Positions 54,404 through 64,000 of a DNA stretch of 64,000 nt are shown in pieces. How positions within the stretch are numbered: position 1 is the first letter of the stretch; every line of letters begins with the position of its first letter. The notes under the pieces were generated by a model, which worked only from the letters and a program-made list of their open reading frames with translations, was not told where the DNA came from and did not search any database. The DNA comes from Apoda limacodes (taxonomy: Eukaryota; Arthropoda; Insecta; Lepidoptera; Limacodidae), in assembly GCA_946406115.1 (NCBI GenBank), contig OX291547.1:191001-255000 (forward strand), written 5' to 3'. The position numbers and the translations under genes are program-made.

Positions 54404-55215
54404 TTATTTCGTTTCTTCGGGCTTGCGAAATGAATCGCGCCATGGTTTTAGGCACACGCTCTCAGGCCATTTGTCAGCTGAGATAACATTATCATATAAA
54501 TGTATAGGCACCGCTATTTTAAATGAAGCGTAACTACCTCTCGAATTAAGCTTTTCTAAGGTGCATAAGTCACTATCACTAATATTTTTCAGGTGTTCAT
54601 TTATGACATCCTCTGTGGTACCTATTTTCACATAGAACAAATGAAGATACTTCCATCTCTGCGCTGCTTCGAGTACTGTAGAACCAGTGACAGCCTCACC
54701 CCTTATCAAACTTAGTGGAGGACCTCTTTCGTTTTTGCGTCGTACCTCCGACCAGTTGCCGTTATCTGATGTTGAGTCTTTTATTACAACGGTACTTGGA
54801 GACTCAGATGTATCAATAGGTAAACAAACGCTCGACGCAGGTTTATTATCGGTACAGGTGACCGTTAGGTGTGACGTTAACAGGTGGTTTTAACACTCCG
54901 TCTCGCTTTTTATTCTCGCCACTGAGTATACCCGCCGTTGCGCGAATACGCGCGCTTCGGGCTGGCAGGCGTTGCATTGGCTGCTTCGATGAACCGGACT
55001 CGTTTATTATACTACTACACTTCCGAAGTGGGTAGCTTGACCACTATTTGTTGTCAAATGGAACAAATGTTTAGAAATCATTTCACTTTGAGTTTTATTT
55101 ATGTTATTTTGTTCTTTCACAACATTTTTCATTTTCCACTTTCTTCACCAGACTTAACACAGTTTGCTGCAAGTCTAGCACCACTTTTTCAAGCTTGACG
55201 TGCGACATATTTAAC
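54404..55215 (-). pseudogene. ORF1 of a CR1-like non-LTR element
   Basis: Minus strand. It starts at about 55,212 with MSHVKLEKVVLDLQQTVLSL (coiled coil). A frameshift and a stretch with LPARSARIRATAGI follow, and it ends with the open frame 54,709-54,404: VLEAAQRWKYLHLFYVKIGT, LEKLNSRGSYASFKIAVP, WPESVCLKPWRDSFR. The 'SRG.f.SFKI.V......WP..v...pWR.F' motif is a common ORF1 C-terminus in insect CR1/Jockey elements (role: RNA binding). The RT end at 53,560-54,170 on the same strand is probably the same element with most of ORF2 deleted. Confidence 0.7.
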
Positions 55216-55740
55216 GCCAATTAATATTAATAACTGAACCCGGTTACATCGACTGACCACTCGCACTACTACCGATAACGAGCGCCATCGACATTAGACC
55301 TGATACTGAGTCACTAGACATGGCTCCAATAAACCATATCATAAACCTATCAATACCTCAATAATCAGTCGTAAATACCTGTCTGAGTTCGAGTTAAATC
55401 ACAAGGATTTATTAGATACACAAAGTCAACTCGATATAGTCAAAAACTGCACAGCACTATTAGAGGATATTTCTTACCACATTTTACATTTACCATTATA
55501 CCTACTACTATAAACCGGACTATTATGGTTGTCGCTGGGATAATGAGAGCAGTCTTCGCATGTCGGCGGTTGAGAGAGCATAACTCGGGTGAACTAATGA
55601 CGTCATCAGAGATGGAGGCTGCCCCACAGCCTGCAGCACGGTCTTTGAGTGACAGTGTACGTACAGTGTGAACGTGCAAATAGTCGGTAGTTAAATCAGT
55701 TTTTAGTATAGTAGACAATAATTAAAGACCCTAATTGGAC
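55216..55740. other. Probable 5' flank or 5' UTR of the CR1-like element; no gene
   Basis: No recognised domain in the 92-residue minus frame (55,718-55,440). The sequence is moderately GC-rich and lies upstream of the ORF1 start at about 55,212. Confidence 0.3.
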
Positions 55741-55744
55741 ATTA

Positions 55745-55795
55745 AAAATAAATTTGGTTATCGGCATAGGATTCTTACGGCAACTCCTCAATTAC
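55745..55795 (-). mobile_element. Short 3' fragment of the Helitron-like repeat
   Basis: 'ggttatcggcataggattct', 'acggcaactcctcaatta' matches 41,693-41,730 ('ggttatgagcgtaggatttc', 'acggcaactccttgatta'). Confidence 0.55.
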
Positions 55796-55799
55796 AAAA

Positions 55800-56440
55800 A
55801 AAAACAGAGAAGGTAAATAGTACATTGTTCGGGGTGAAGTGACTGATTACCGACGAGGGTGTAGTTTGCCTTAAAACACACGAGGTGGGAATCGTCTTTC
55901 ATCCCGAGTGATACATAGTGCTTTACACTACAAATGCTAGGATAATAAAATATAATTAATTAAAGCTATTTAATTGTTTCGTCAGCTTTTAAATAGAAAG
56001 TGCTTTTTTATTTTTACTTTCTTCCCTCTCAACGGGTAAGAAAGTAATAATCTCTGCAAACTCGTACTTTCAACCCTATTTTGGACTATGCATGAAGGTT
56101 CTTTCAGAGCATGAGTAGTGTAAATATTTTTAAATAATACGTACCGCCCTTCCCCCTCATGACTGCCCGCCATACATCATAAATGCGCGCGCAATACTTG
56201 ATAATTATTTTGCTGCCACGTTATTTTAAAACTGCGATATCTCCTAAGATATTCATTGAAATCGAATGATGAACAGGGCAATTTCGTTTTAAATTATGTG
56301 CTTGTGATGAATAATTATTTGGATAAAGAGTAATGTCTTGTTTATAAAAACACCTTCACAAATAATGCATTATTTTAGAACAAATATGGTTAGCATAAAA
56401 AAGGTTATAGTGAGCCAACTTTAAAATATAGACATATGCT
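55800..56440. other. No gene recognised
   Basis: AT-rich sequence. Open frames are short and unrecognised. Confidence 0.4.
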
Positions 56441-56752
56441 GTCGCGGTTTTTTTTAGAAATTTTTAAGGGGAACAATTCTGTCATACATGATTTTTGCGA
56501 AACTTTAACCGTTTACGCAGCGCACGCAGCGAAAGCTCTCAAAAGGATAAAAAAACCCCGATTTTGAAACATTTTTCATTAGTGCTCAGCTCCTATTTGT
56601 GTTAGCGTGACGATATATAGCCTATAGCCTTCCTCGATACATGGGCTACCCAACACTGAAAGAATTTTTAAATCCGACCAGTAGTTCCCGAGATTAGCGC
56701 GTTCAAACATACAAACTCTTCAGCTTTAAATATTAGTATAGATTATACATTC
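56441..56752 (+). mobile_element. Lepidopteran dispersed repeat ('tatagccttcctcgata' type)
   Basis: Blocks 'gctgtcgcggttttttttag', 'aaccgtttacgcagcgcacg', 'agcgaaagctctcaaaagga', 'atatagcctatagccttcct', 'ctgaaagaatttttaaatcc' and 'gaccagtagttcccgagatt' are a repeat I know as very common in moth and butterfly genomes. Class not assigned. Confidence 0.65.
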
Positions 56753-57458
56753 ATTCTTTCTTAAATACTTTATGTTTTATTATTTTACATGCGGCATGTA
56801 TATACATATACTTTTACTATAAATGTTTTATTGTACAATTAACGTTTTGTAGTCGATTGTTTAGTTTTGTGTAACGAACGCATTTTAAACTGTATCATGT
56901 TAAGTAGGTACTTTACTTCAGCATTTTTTTATCCTTTGCAATCCCTTCAGCTATTACTGCGCCATAAATCAGTTAACCATAGGGTAGGGCGGCTAGCAAC
57001 GCATTAATGCGTTTTTTTACGACTTAATTTACTAACAGTAATATATCTAAAAAAAAAAATATATTCCTATCAAACACTTTATAGCCTACGAGTATGTCAC
57101 TTAAGACTGATGTAGGTAACTAGCTTGTATTGCTACAAATTTAAAACAACTTAATGTCTAAGATAATATTAAGTACTTAATAAACCTATATTCTATTATA
57201 ACTACATTTAATTTTTAAATTATTTCTAAATTAAAAACAGGGTAGATAAACTTTCATAATGAATATATACGAAAAAATATCAGGCAGACAAGTTACTAAA
57301 CCAATTCGGTTTCGCAAAAAAATAACTGTCATCATTTAAGCAAATTGTACATATTTATACTTAAATAAAATCTATCATTTTAATATTGTAATTGTGTAGT
57401 CACAACAAAATGTTCCAATCATTTTATTCAATTATTTGTAAAAAAAGTTAGCAAAAAA
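56753..57458. other. No gene recognised
   Basis: AT-rich sequence with no recognised feature up to the small ORF at 57,459. Confidence 0.4.
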
Positions 57459-57623
57459 ATGGGCAAACTGCAAAGCAAGGAGCAAACTAACAAAGAGCTT
57501 GTCATAGCCCAAAACGCCATGATAACCATTGAACGGAACGGCATAGCAATGATAGTAGTTGTAGCAATCCTGACTACCATAATTGCGTATGATATATGGT
57601 CCTGGTGCAAGAAAAATGCATAG
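57459..57623 (+). CDS. Small single-pass membrane protein, unrecognised
   Basis: The plus-strand ATG at 57,459 opens 54 codons. The N-terminus MGKLQSKE has the Gly2 and Ser6 of an N-myristoylation signal. VIAQNAMITIE follows, then a hydrophobic helix (IAMIVVVAILTTIIAYDIW, about residues 30-48) and a basic end (CKKNA). After the stop, the next frame continues coding-like sequence to 57,708 (EKCIEMVVDEMRPPYKRYNK, GFTSFTPYQK), so the original protein was probably about 85-90 residues and this copy has a frameshift. It abuts an RT fragment. It may belong to an LTR element or an endogenous viral element. I cannot name a family. Confidence 0.4.
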   Translation: MGKLQSKEQTNKELVIAQNAMITIERNGIAMIVVVAILTTIIAYDIWSWCKKNA

Positions 57624-57696
57624 AAATGGTTGTGGACGAAATGAGACCACCATACAAAAGGTATAACAAAGGATTTACTAGCTTCACACCATACCA

Positions 57697-58385
57697 AAAA
57701 AGACTTTAGTAGGTTCTGGAAGGAAGCGAGTTAACTCACACCACGCCCTAGTCTGCCTGTGACTTTGGAAAGTATAAATGAACCTGGTAAAATAGCTAGC
57801 TTGTTTATGGAACACTTTAAAGTCGAACCGTTGCCTCGTCCTCACACGGTAGAGGTGCTCCATGACCATGCCCAGCCTGGAACAACTGTGATAAATATCA
57901 CAGCTAAGGATGTTGCAGCCGCAATTAAGGGTATGACCAAGGGAAAGTCCCCAGGGCATGACGGGCTGAGCATGCGGGGGTCCACTTACCACGTGTATTG
58001 GCGTTGTTCTATAATTTGTGTATAAGACATACTTATCTGCCTGTAAAATTCAAGCGTACAGTGGTGGTCCCCATAGTCAAAAATAAAACGGGGCCTGTGT
58101 CTGACGAAAACAACTACAGACCTATATCACTGGCCACTATTATAGCAAAGGCACTGGACAGTCTGCTTTATCGTTATTTGACTAAACACACCAACATTAA
58201 CGATGCCCAGTTTGGGTTTAGACCTGGATTATCCACAGAGACACCAGTGTTAAGCCTCAAGCACATTGTCCGGTATTACACAGACAGGAAGACGCCGGTG
58301 TACGCATGCTTTTTTAGACCTTTCTAGGGCCTTTGATCTGGTCTCATACGATGTACTTCAACGTTCAAAATATATCTTGTAAATG
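57697..58385 (+). pseudogene. Non-LTR RT fragment (linker and fingers)
   Basis: Plus strand: DFSRFWKEAS (57,702), PGKIASLFMEHFKVEPLP, ITAKDVAAAIKGMTKGKSPG with HDGLS (57,960), then after a shift ALFYNLCIRHTYLPVKFKRT, VVVPIVKNKTGPVSDENNYR, PISLATIIAKALDSLLYRYL, DAQFGFRPGLSTETPV, and finally a frameshifted LSRAFDLVSYDVL (58,325). It has the start of a CR1/Jockey-like RT but is cut before the catalytic box. Two frameshifts. Both ends truncated. Confidence 0.85.
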
Positions 58386-59140
58386 GAAGACAAATACTAA
58401 AGACAAACCGAACTGATTTCAATTAGCAAACCACAGGTTCAAACAAAGAAAACAAACATAATCGTGTAAATTGTATATTCTAGAAAAAAACATATATTGT
58501 TTAAGATATTATGTATATAATGGAGTCAAACAAAATGACAATAGGAACCTATGACAATAGGATTTTCTATGAAGAAGAAACGGACAAACACTAGACCAAC
58601 TAATGTTACCCTAAACAAATCCATGTTTAATTTGTTCGGTCAAAGTTTAACTAATGTCGTACCCCGGTTCAGTCATTGTTTAACTTATGTCGTACCCCGG
58701 TTCAGTCATTGTTTCCGTAAATCTTTTCATTCTTTTTATATCAAAAATAGAAAGCAATACTAAAATATATATTTTTTTATTATCATTGTTTGGCATAACT
58801 TAATTGTTACCTATTAAAAATAGATAAAAGAAGTAAGTGCAACATCAAATCAAAAGATATATAATTCTTATTCTATTCGTCTCGACAATTAGTGATTTAT
58901 TTATTGATAAAACGAACTTTCCAAAAGAAAGGAGTAATCTGTATCCCGACAACATATCACTCATTACTTTGACGAAAACTAATCCGGACCAATTTATGCT
59001 AACAGTTTAGATAGGTAGATAAGTATCAAATAGGTATCTCATACACTACCTACTAGACACATCAAAAATAAGATTACTACTTATCTCCTGATCCGGATTA
59101 GAACTCATAAAATTTAAACGACATCTTTAACTTTTTTGGA
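58386..59140. other. No gene recognised; one short tandem duplication
   Basis: AT-rich. The segment 'gtcgtaccccggttcagtca' with flanks is duplicated at 33-bp spacing (58,657 and 58,690). Confidence 0.45.
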
Positions 59141-59218
59141 GTAGGGTGGAGCCGAGCTAGTAGGGTGGAGCCGAGCTAGTAGGGTGGAGCCGAGCTAGTA
59201 GGGTGGAGCCGAGCTAGT
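59141..59218 (+). repeat. 19-bp tandem repeat, 4 copies
   Basis: 'gtagggtggagccgagcta' repeated four times without differences (59,141, 59,160, 59,179, 59,198). Confidence 0.97.
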
Positions 59219-60820
59219 AAGACCTAAAAGTAAACCAGCTCTACTCACACCCTAGTACTCGAACTCGAACTTCGCCGTCACACGAAGACCTGTTCTATTG
59301 TACTTATTACTTACTACCCATTCCTATTCTAATACTGATATTAAAATGGAGGGATCTTACTCTAACCGCGACAACCCTAGGTCTGTGGACGAAGCGTTAT
59401 CATCAAAGGGTTGTGACCTTACAGTCCCATTAAGTTCTTTCTACAACTTTCAATGTTAAAACTAACAACTTACAGCTCTTATTGACCGTAACCTTGTAAT
59501 GAATTTAGTGATTTCACTATACTGATATTTCTAATGTAATAATAAGTCTCGAGCTCACTTGGAGGAAAGAGTTGGGATTTATGTATGAAATACCAAATTA
59601 GTGGTCCTTAGTACAAGATATATCTCCTCGTCGCGTCATACTTAAGACCTTGTGACCTCTGGCACAACATTGGAAACAAGGTTGACATAAATAGTGGATT
59701 GGATTATGGAGCTGACTTAACTATCTAGTGGAACTTCATTCGTTTGGCAACAGTTGGATAGGGTTAATAATATTCTACTATTTGGTTCTACTGATTTTGT
59801 TTCTCTTGGTTGCCCTTGGCCGCTTTGGATCATGGCGTTGCTGACAGCTGGACTCTGTCTATAAGCCGTTGCTCACAGCTGGGCTCTGTGTATAAGCCGT
59901 TAAAACAGTGATGAAGCTCTTGGTCGCTGCCAACAGTCATATGTGTACTGGTGTTTATTGGGCACTGGACTCTATCTAAATTGTTATAACGGCCACTGTG
60001 ATTGTGGATAGTTCAAGTTCGACACTTATAAGAGCTTATTTGTAGGTGTTTGCCTGCAGCTAGACTATATCTATTTAGCTGTTATTGACCGTGGTGTTAG
60101 TGATACGGTGAATTTAAACTGAAAAAGCGAATAGGTCGGAAGGAATGAAATAGATGTGGGATAAAATGGATGGAATTAGGTCCTATTATAAAACAAATAT
60201 AAATAGTAATTTCGGCTGTGTCGTATTATGGCGTTGCTAAAGATGTCTATATATGGCTAGGTCATGCCGTTGAAACGATGAGGACATTTTTGGTTTCAAA
60301 AATTCGAATGGCTAACGATAACAATTTATAACGTTATTTGAGTTTACACTTTGTAAGTAATTTTGTGGTTTTGTCTACGATTAATTAACGTCCAGTTGAT
60401 GGTCATTGATCGTGGTGGAAGTGATGAAGCGCCTTGCCTGAAGATACGAGAAATTATCTTATCTTAGGGAAATGTGAAAGGTATTCCACTAAGTTGGTGT
60501 TGGGTGTATTCCTGTCAGTTCTACTGGCTTTTGATTAAAATTTAATAGACATCAACATTAATGCTGCTATATATATTTAATCCATTTGATAGATATGATT
60601 ATTCATATGATGTTAATAATGGTATTGCATCTCATATTTAAGTGCAGTGATGCAGTCACATCTATCTGGATGAAATTGAAGATTACAGGTTATTATATTT
60701 GCCATCAGGTATGTTCACATCTGTTCAGATTCAGGTATTGGTATTGCAAGTTATTCTTACCATGTGATTTGATTATAGCTAATCAGATGTCAATAAATGT
60801 ATTACAAAGTATATTTACCC
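59219..60820. other. No gene; degenerate repeats
   Basis: No coding feature recognised. A 31-bp duplication is at 59,837-59,898 ('gttgctgacagctgg'...'tataagcc'). Looser echoes of 'cagctg...ctctgtctata' and 'tattgaccgt' recur at about 59,470, 59,870, 60,055 and 60,390, suggesting an old, decayed repeat field. Confidence 0.4.
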
Positions 60821-60821
60821 T

Positions 60822-62215
60822 GTATTATGGTTGCATCAATTTGGATGCCAATATTATTACAAATTATATTGACCATGTTCAAGTAAGGAGAGAAGTATCG
60901 CTTGTGTCCTACATTGTCAGGTTAATTAAAGGTATCATTTACAATCCGGATATACTGAGGCAAATAAATATCTAACTTCCGGATAAGTATGTCTGGCGTC
61001 GCCGGCAACCACAGATACTGGCCGTGCCGGGCGGAAAACTACTTTGCTTAACGAGACACCGCTGACGCGTGCGCTTCGCACTTTAAATACCGTTGCTACA
61101 GATCTGGATGTGTTCTGTTGCACTGAGGGTGAATTCACAAAAATAGCATTATTTGTTGTGCAAATTACAATTACCACATATTATGGTTGCAACAAGTTGG
61201 ATGCCAGTGCTTTTACATATTATATTAACCATGTATTATGGTTGCACTCATTTGGATGCCAGTACTATTGCAAATTATATTGACCATATATTATGGTTGC
61301 ATCATCATGAATGCCAGTGCTATTACATATTAAATTGACAATGTATTTTGGTTGCGACAATTTGGATGCCAATATTATTACAAATTATATTTGCCATATG
61401 TTATGGTTGCATCAATTTAGATGCCAATATTATTACAAATTATATTGACCATATTTTATGATTGCATCAAATTGGATGCCAATGCTATTACAAATCATAC
61501 TTACCATTTGTTATTGTTGCATCAATTTGGATGCAAATGCTATTACAAATCATACTTACCATTTGTTATGGTTGCATCAATTTGGATGCCAATGCTATTG
61601 CAATTTATATTTACCATATATTATGGTTGCATGAAGTGGGATGCCGATACTATAACAAATTATATTTACCATTTTTTTATGGTTGCATCAAATTGGATGC
61701 CGATGCTATTGCAGATTATATTCACCATATTTAATGGTTGCACCAACTTGGATGCCAATACTATTACAGATTATATTTACCATATATTATGGTTGCACCA
61801 ATTTGGATGCCAATACTATTACAGATTATATTTACCATATTTTAGGGTTGCATCAATTTGGATGCCAATACTATTACAAGTTATATTTACCATATTTTAT
61901 GGTTGCATCAAGTAGATGCCAATGCTATTGCAGATTATATTTACCATGTTTTATGGTTGCATCAATTTGAATGCCAATGCTATTGCAGATCATATTTTAT
62001 GGTTGCTTCAATTTGGATGTGAATGCTATTACAATTTATATTGACCATATATTATGGTTGCATCAATTTGGATGCCAATACTATTACAAATTATACTGAC
62101 CATATTTTGTGGTTGCATCAAATTGGATGCCGTTGCTATTGCAAATTATATTTACCATACGTTATGGTTACATCTGGATGGATGTTGATGGTGTTAATGC
62201 AAATTATATTTGCCA
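60822..62215 (+). repeat. 55-bp minisatellite, about 20 units, with one outlying monomer
   Basis: Units of the form 'ttatggttgcatcaatttgg', 'atgccaatactattacaaat', 'tatatttaccatatt'. The main array runs about 61,180-62,215. Counted spacing in the middle is exactly 55 bp (61,681; 61,736; 61,791; 61,846; 61,901). A lone unit at 60,822-60,880 is separated by about 290 bp containing a GC-rich stretch (60,985-61,090). Units differ by several percent. Because 55 is not a multiple of three and units lack stops, overlapping open frames of 90-164 residues arise. They are not genes. Confidence 0.93.
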
Positions 62216-63454
62216 TATTTTATGTTTTTATCTATACCAATGTTAATGATAATACTACAAACTATATATATACTATGGGTGCATCTATGTTGATGTCAAA
62301 AATGATTATACCAATACTGTTAATCTTATTATAACTACTCATATGTTTGAATCTAGCATGATGTTGCCAACCTGGCTGAGTTGATGGTACAACTTACAAA
62401 GCTGAATTATGAATTTTGATCTGCAGCAATTACTGATTACAGTTTAAATTCGTCTTAAGTTTACACTGGCGCAATGCAATATTTTTTATGCTCTTCGGAG
62501 TGTGCGCAACACGAGGCGTGGCTGTTTTCTGTTTCCTTGACATTGGAAGCGGAGGGGTAATAAATGCTCTTGACTAAATGTGTCATACCCGTTCCTTTGC
62601 AAGTGGTTTCTTTTGGCCTGTATGACGACTCGCTCTATGGAGCGTGTAGATGCACTGAGTTATCTTCTCATTGCGTCAGGTGTAACTGGATATTACCAAA
62701 CGTAACTATTTATGAACCTTTATAAGTGGGTTGAGGATTTATTCCTTATTTTTATTTACATTACCAAGGACAGCTGTCCTCGAATATGGATATCAAAATT
62801 AATATACAAATGAAATCATCGTTCACATGGATACTGAAAGATTATACTCTTTGGTATGTGCTTGACACGAGAGGTGCCCTTGTATTATTGTATTGACACT
62901 GGAATCGGAGTTGGCTGTATTGCCTGAAATTATGATCGTCTCTTCGAAGTGTGTCTTTGCACAGAGATTTCTTCAGAATGATTTTTAAACTAAATTTTAA
63001 TGTTTTGCTTTTGAAATCGTCTTGAGTTAATAAACTTATATTAAATTTAATATATATTAATAAACTATAAACAAAATAAGTGTTCACACCTTCTTAACGC
63101 ACGACATGTTTAATAACGAATTTTTTCACACTATTATTATTTATAAAAATAATGTGATGCTTTTCATGGTTTTATATTTTGATCACTTAATTAATCATAT
63201 CCATATTGACCCACTAGCGTACCTGATCTTTGATCTTTAACTTATTTGTTAAAACTTGTGATTATAAAATGCTGGTAGTAAATTTGATCGTTATATATTA
63301 AAATTTGGATGTAAATAGGAATGATTTAGGGTAGACTAGAGTACACTACAGACTTACAACTTGAACATATTAAGAGTTAAAAATTATAATTCATTTATAA
63401 CTTAAGCTAAGAATAGCAGCAAAATATACTTAAGTATAAAATTATAACTTTAGA
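62216..63454. other. No gene recognised
   Basis: AT-rich. Open frames are short and unrecognised. Confidence 0.4.
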
Positions 63455-64000
63455 ATCGATTATTTTCAATAGGGTTTAAACCAGCAGACCGAGCGGGCCA
63501 TTGAATGGGACGAATGTCACGGTGCAGGTTGAACCACGCCATAGTAGCACGGGCTGTGTGTATCCGTGCATTATCTTGAACGTAAGTAATGTGTGGGAAT
63601 TCCGTTACAGGATACACTACGCGCACAGTAGGCAGCATCACTTCTTCCAAAAGCGACACATAATTAATGGCCGTAGCCCTATTCTCTTACGACGCCAGTT
63701 CTCCGACGCCGTCAAGGCTCATCCACCCCCATAAGTTTACTGTAATGCGACCTGACTCGTTTTGAGGCACAATATGACCATCATACCGAGTTCGATTGTA
63801 GCGCCATAAAGTTAATCTTCCGATTTGGCTTGATTTAAAAGTTTTTTCATCAGTAAATATAGTATTCGACCAATCAAAATCGAGATGTCGTCGCGCAAAG
63901 TAAAGCCGGGCTGTTTTGTGGTGAGGTTTCAGCTCCACTTTAATACCATGGAGTCAGTAGTGTAGTCCAACATTGTGCAAAGCTCGTCGGATCGTCCGAG
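63455..64000 (-). pseudogene. Tc1-like transposase, broken, continues past the window
   Basis: Minus strand. From the window edge: LHGIKVELKPHHKTARLYFA, RRHLDFDWSNTIFTDEKTF (first catalytic Asp in TDE, 63,846-63,857), SSQIGRLTLWR, RITVNLWGWMSLDGVG. After a frameshift near 63,690: YVSLLEEVMLPTV, then VQDNARIHTAR (second Asp, 63,567-63,578) and WPARSAGLNPIEN with the Glu at 63,465-63,467. I count 35 residues between the second Asp and the Glu. This is the DDE core of a Tc1/mariner-superfamily cut-and-paste transposase. The C-terminus and terminal repeats are not visible. Confidence 0.88.

Noticed and set aside
61421..61970. Open frames of 95-164 residues with hydrophobic repeats, resembling membrane proteins
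   Set aside because: They are read-through of a stop-free 55-bp minisatellite that cycles through all frames.

Overview
The window looks like a stretch of lepidopteran (moth or butterfly) nuclear genome. It is AT-rich, has long non-coding spans and is packed with decayed transposable elements. Many belong to dispersed repeat types typical of Lepidoptera: tRNA-derived SINEs, the 'ttgtatgggagc ... gacggacggac ... ggtacagaaccctaa' repeat, and the 'atggatgtttgttactcaatcacg ... gggcggagccgc' repeat. There are no bacterial features. I recognise one host gene piece: the first coding exon of a Dpr-family immunoglobulin cell-surface protein on the minus strand (16,330-16,668), ending at a consensus splice donor. 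Sequence below it is probably intron and sequence above it upstream DNA.

Layout. 0-7 kb: Jockey-like ORF2 debris, an ORF1/endonuclease remnant of another non-LTR element (minus), and a non-LTR element ('family A') inserted into another copy of itself with an 8-bp target duplication. 7-16 kb: a Jockey-type element ('family B', plus), more family A pieces, an unclassified repeat ('family C'), a 30-bp array, and a hAT-type MITE carrying a 23-bp array. 16.3 kb: the Dpr exon. 17.8-25 kb: a family A piece, then a nearly perfect 2,132-bp tandem duplication whose breakpoint lies inside a family B copy (minus). 25-35 kb: dispersed repeats, a solo LTR, an RT fragment with a YMDD box, and three tandem copies of a 1,200-bp unit with a tRNA-like sequence, followed by a 140-bp GC-rich array. 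35-37 kb: the 5' part of a Ty3/gypsy element (minus) with LTR, tRNA-Trp-type primer binding site, a 32-bp leader array, gag and protease remnants. 37-42 kb: a 22-bp array, a long-TIR MITE and an RTE-type element (minus).

43.3-53.6 kb is best read as one old BEL/Pao element on the plus strand (protease, RT/RNase H, integrase, integrase C-terminus, then an F-type envelope gene). It has been split by at least five later insertions: family C, a Helitron-like repeat, a SINE, a non-LTR 3' end and a long family A copy. 53.5-58.4 kb holds another non-LTR element (minus), a small membrane-protein ORF and an RT fragment. 58.6-62.2 kb is rich in tandem repeats, chiefly a 55-bp minisatellite. The window ends inside a Tc1-like transposase (minus).

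Apart from the Dpr exon, the coding remnants are broken parts of mobile elements and do not form a working pathway. The main interest is the insertion history, the env-bearing BEL/Pao element, and the repeat arrays whose unit lengths interact with reading frame. Family letters are local labels. Clade names rest on protein motifs read by eye, not on database searches.
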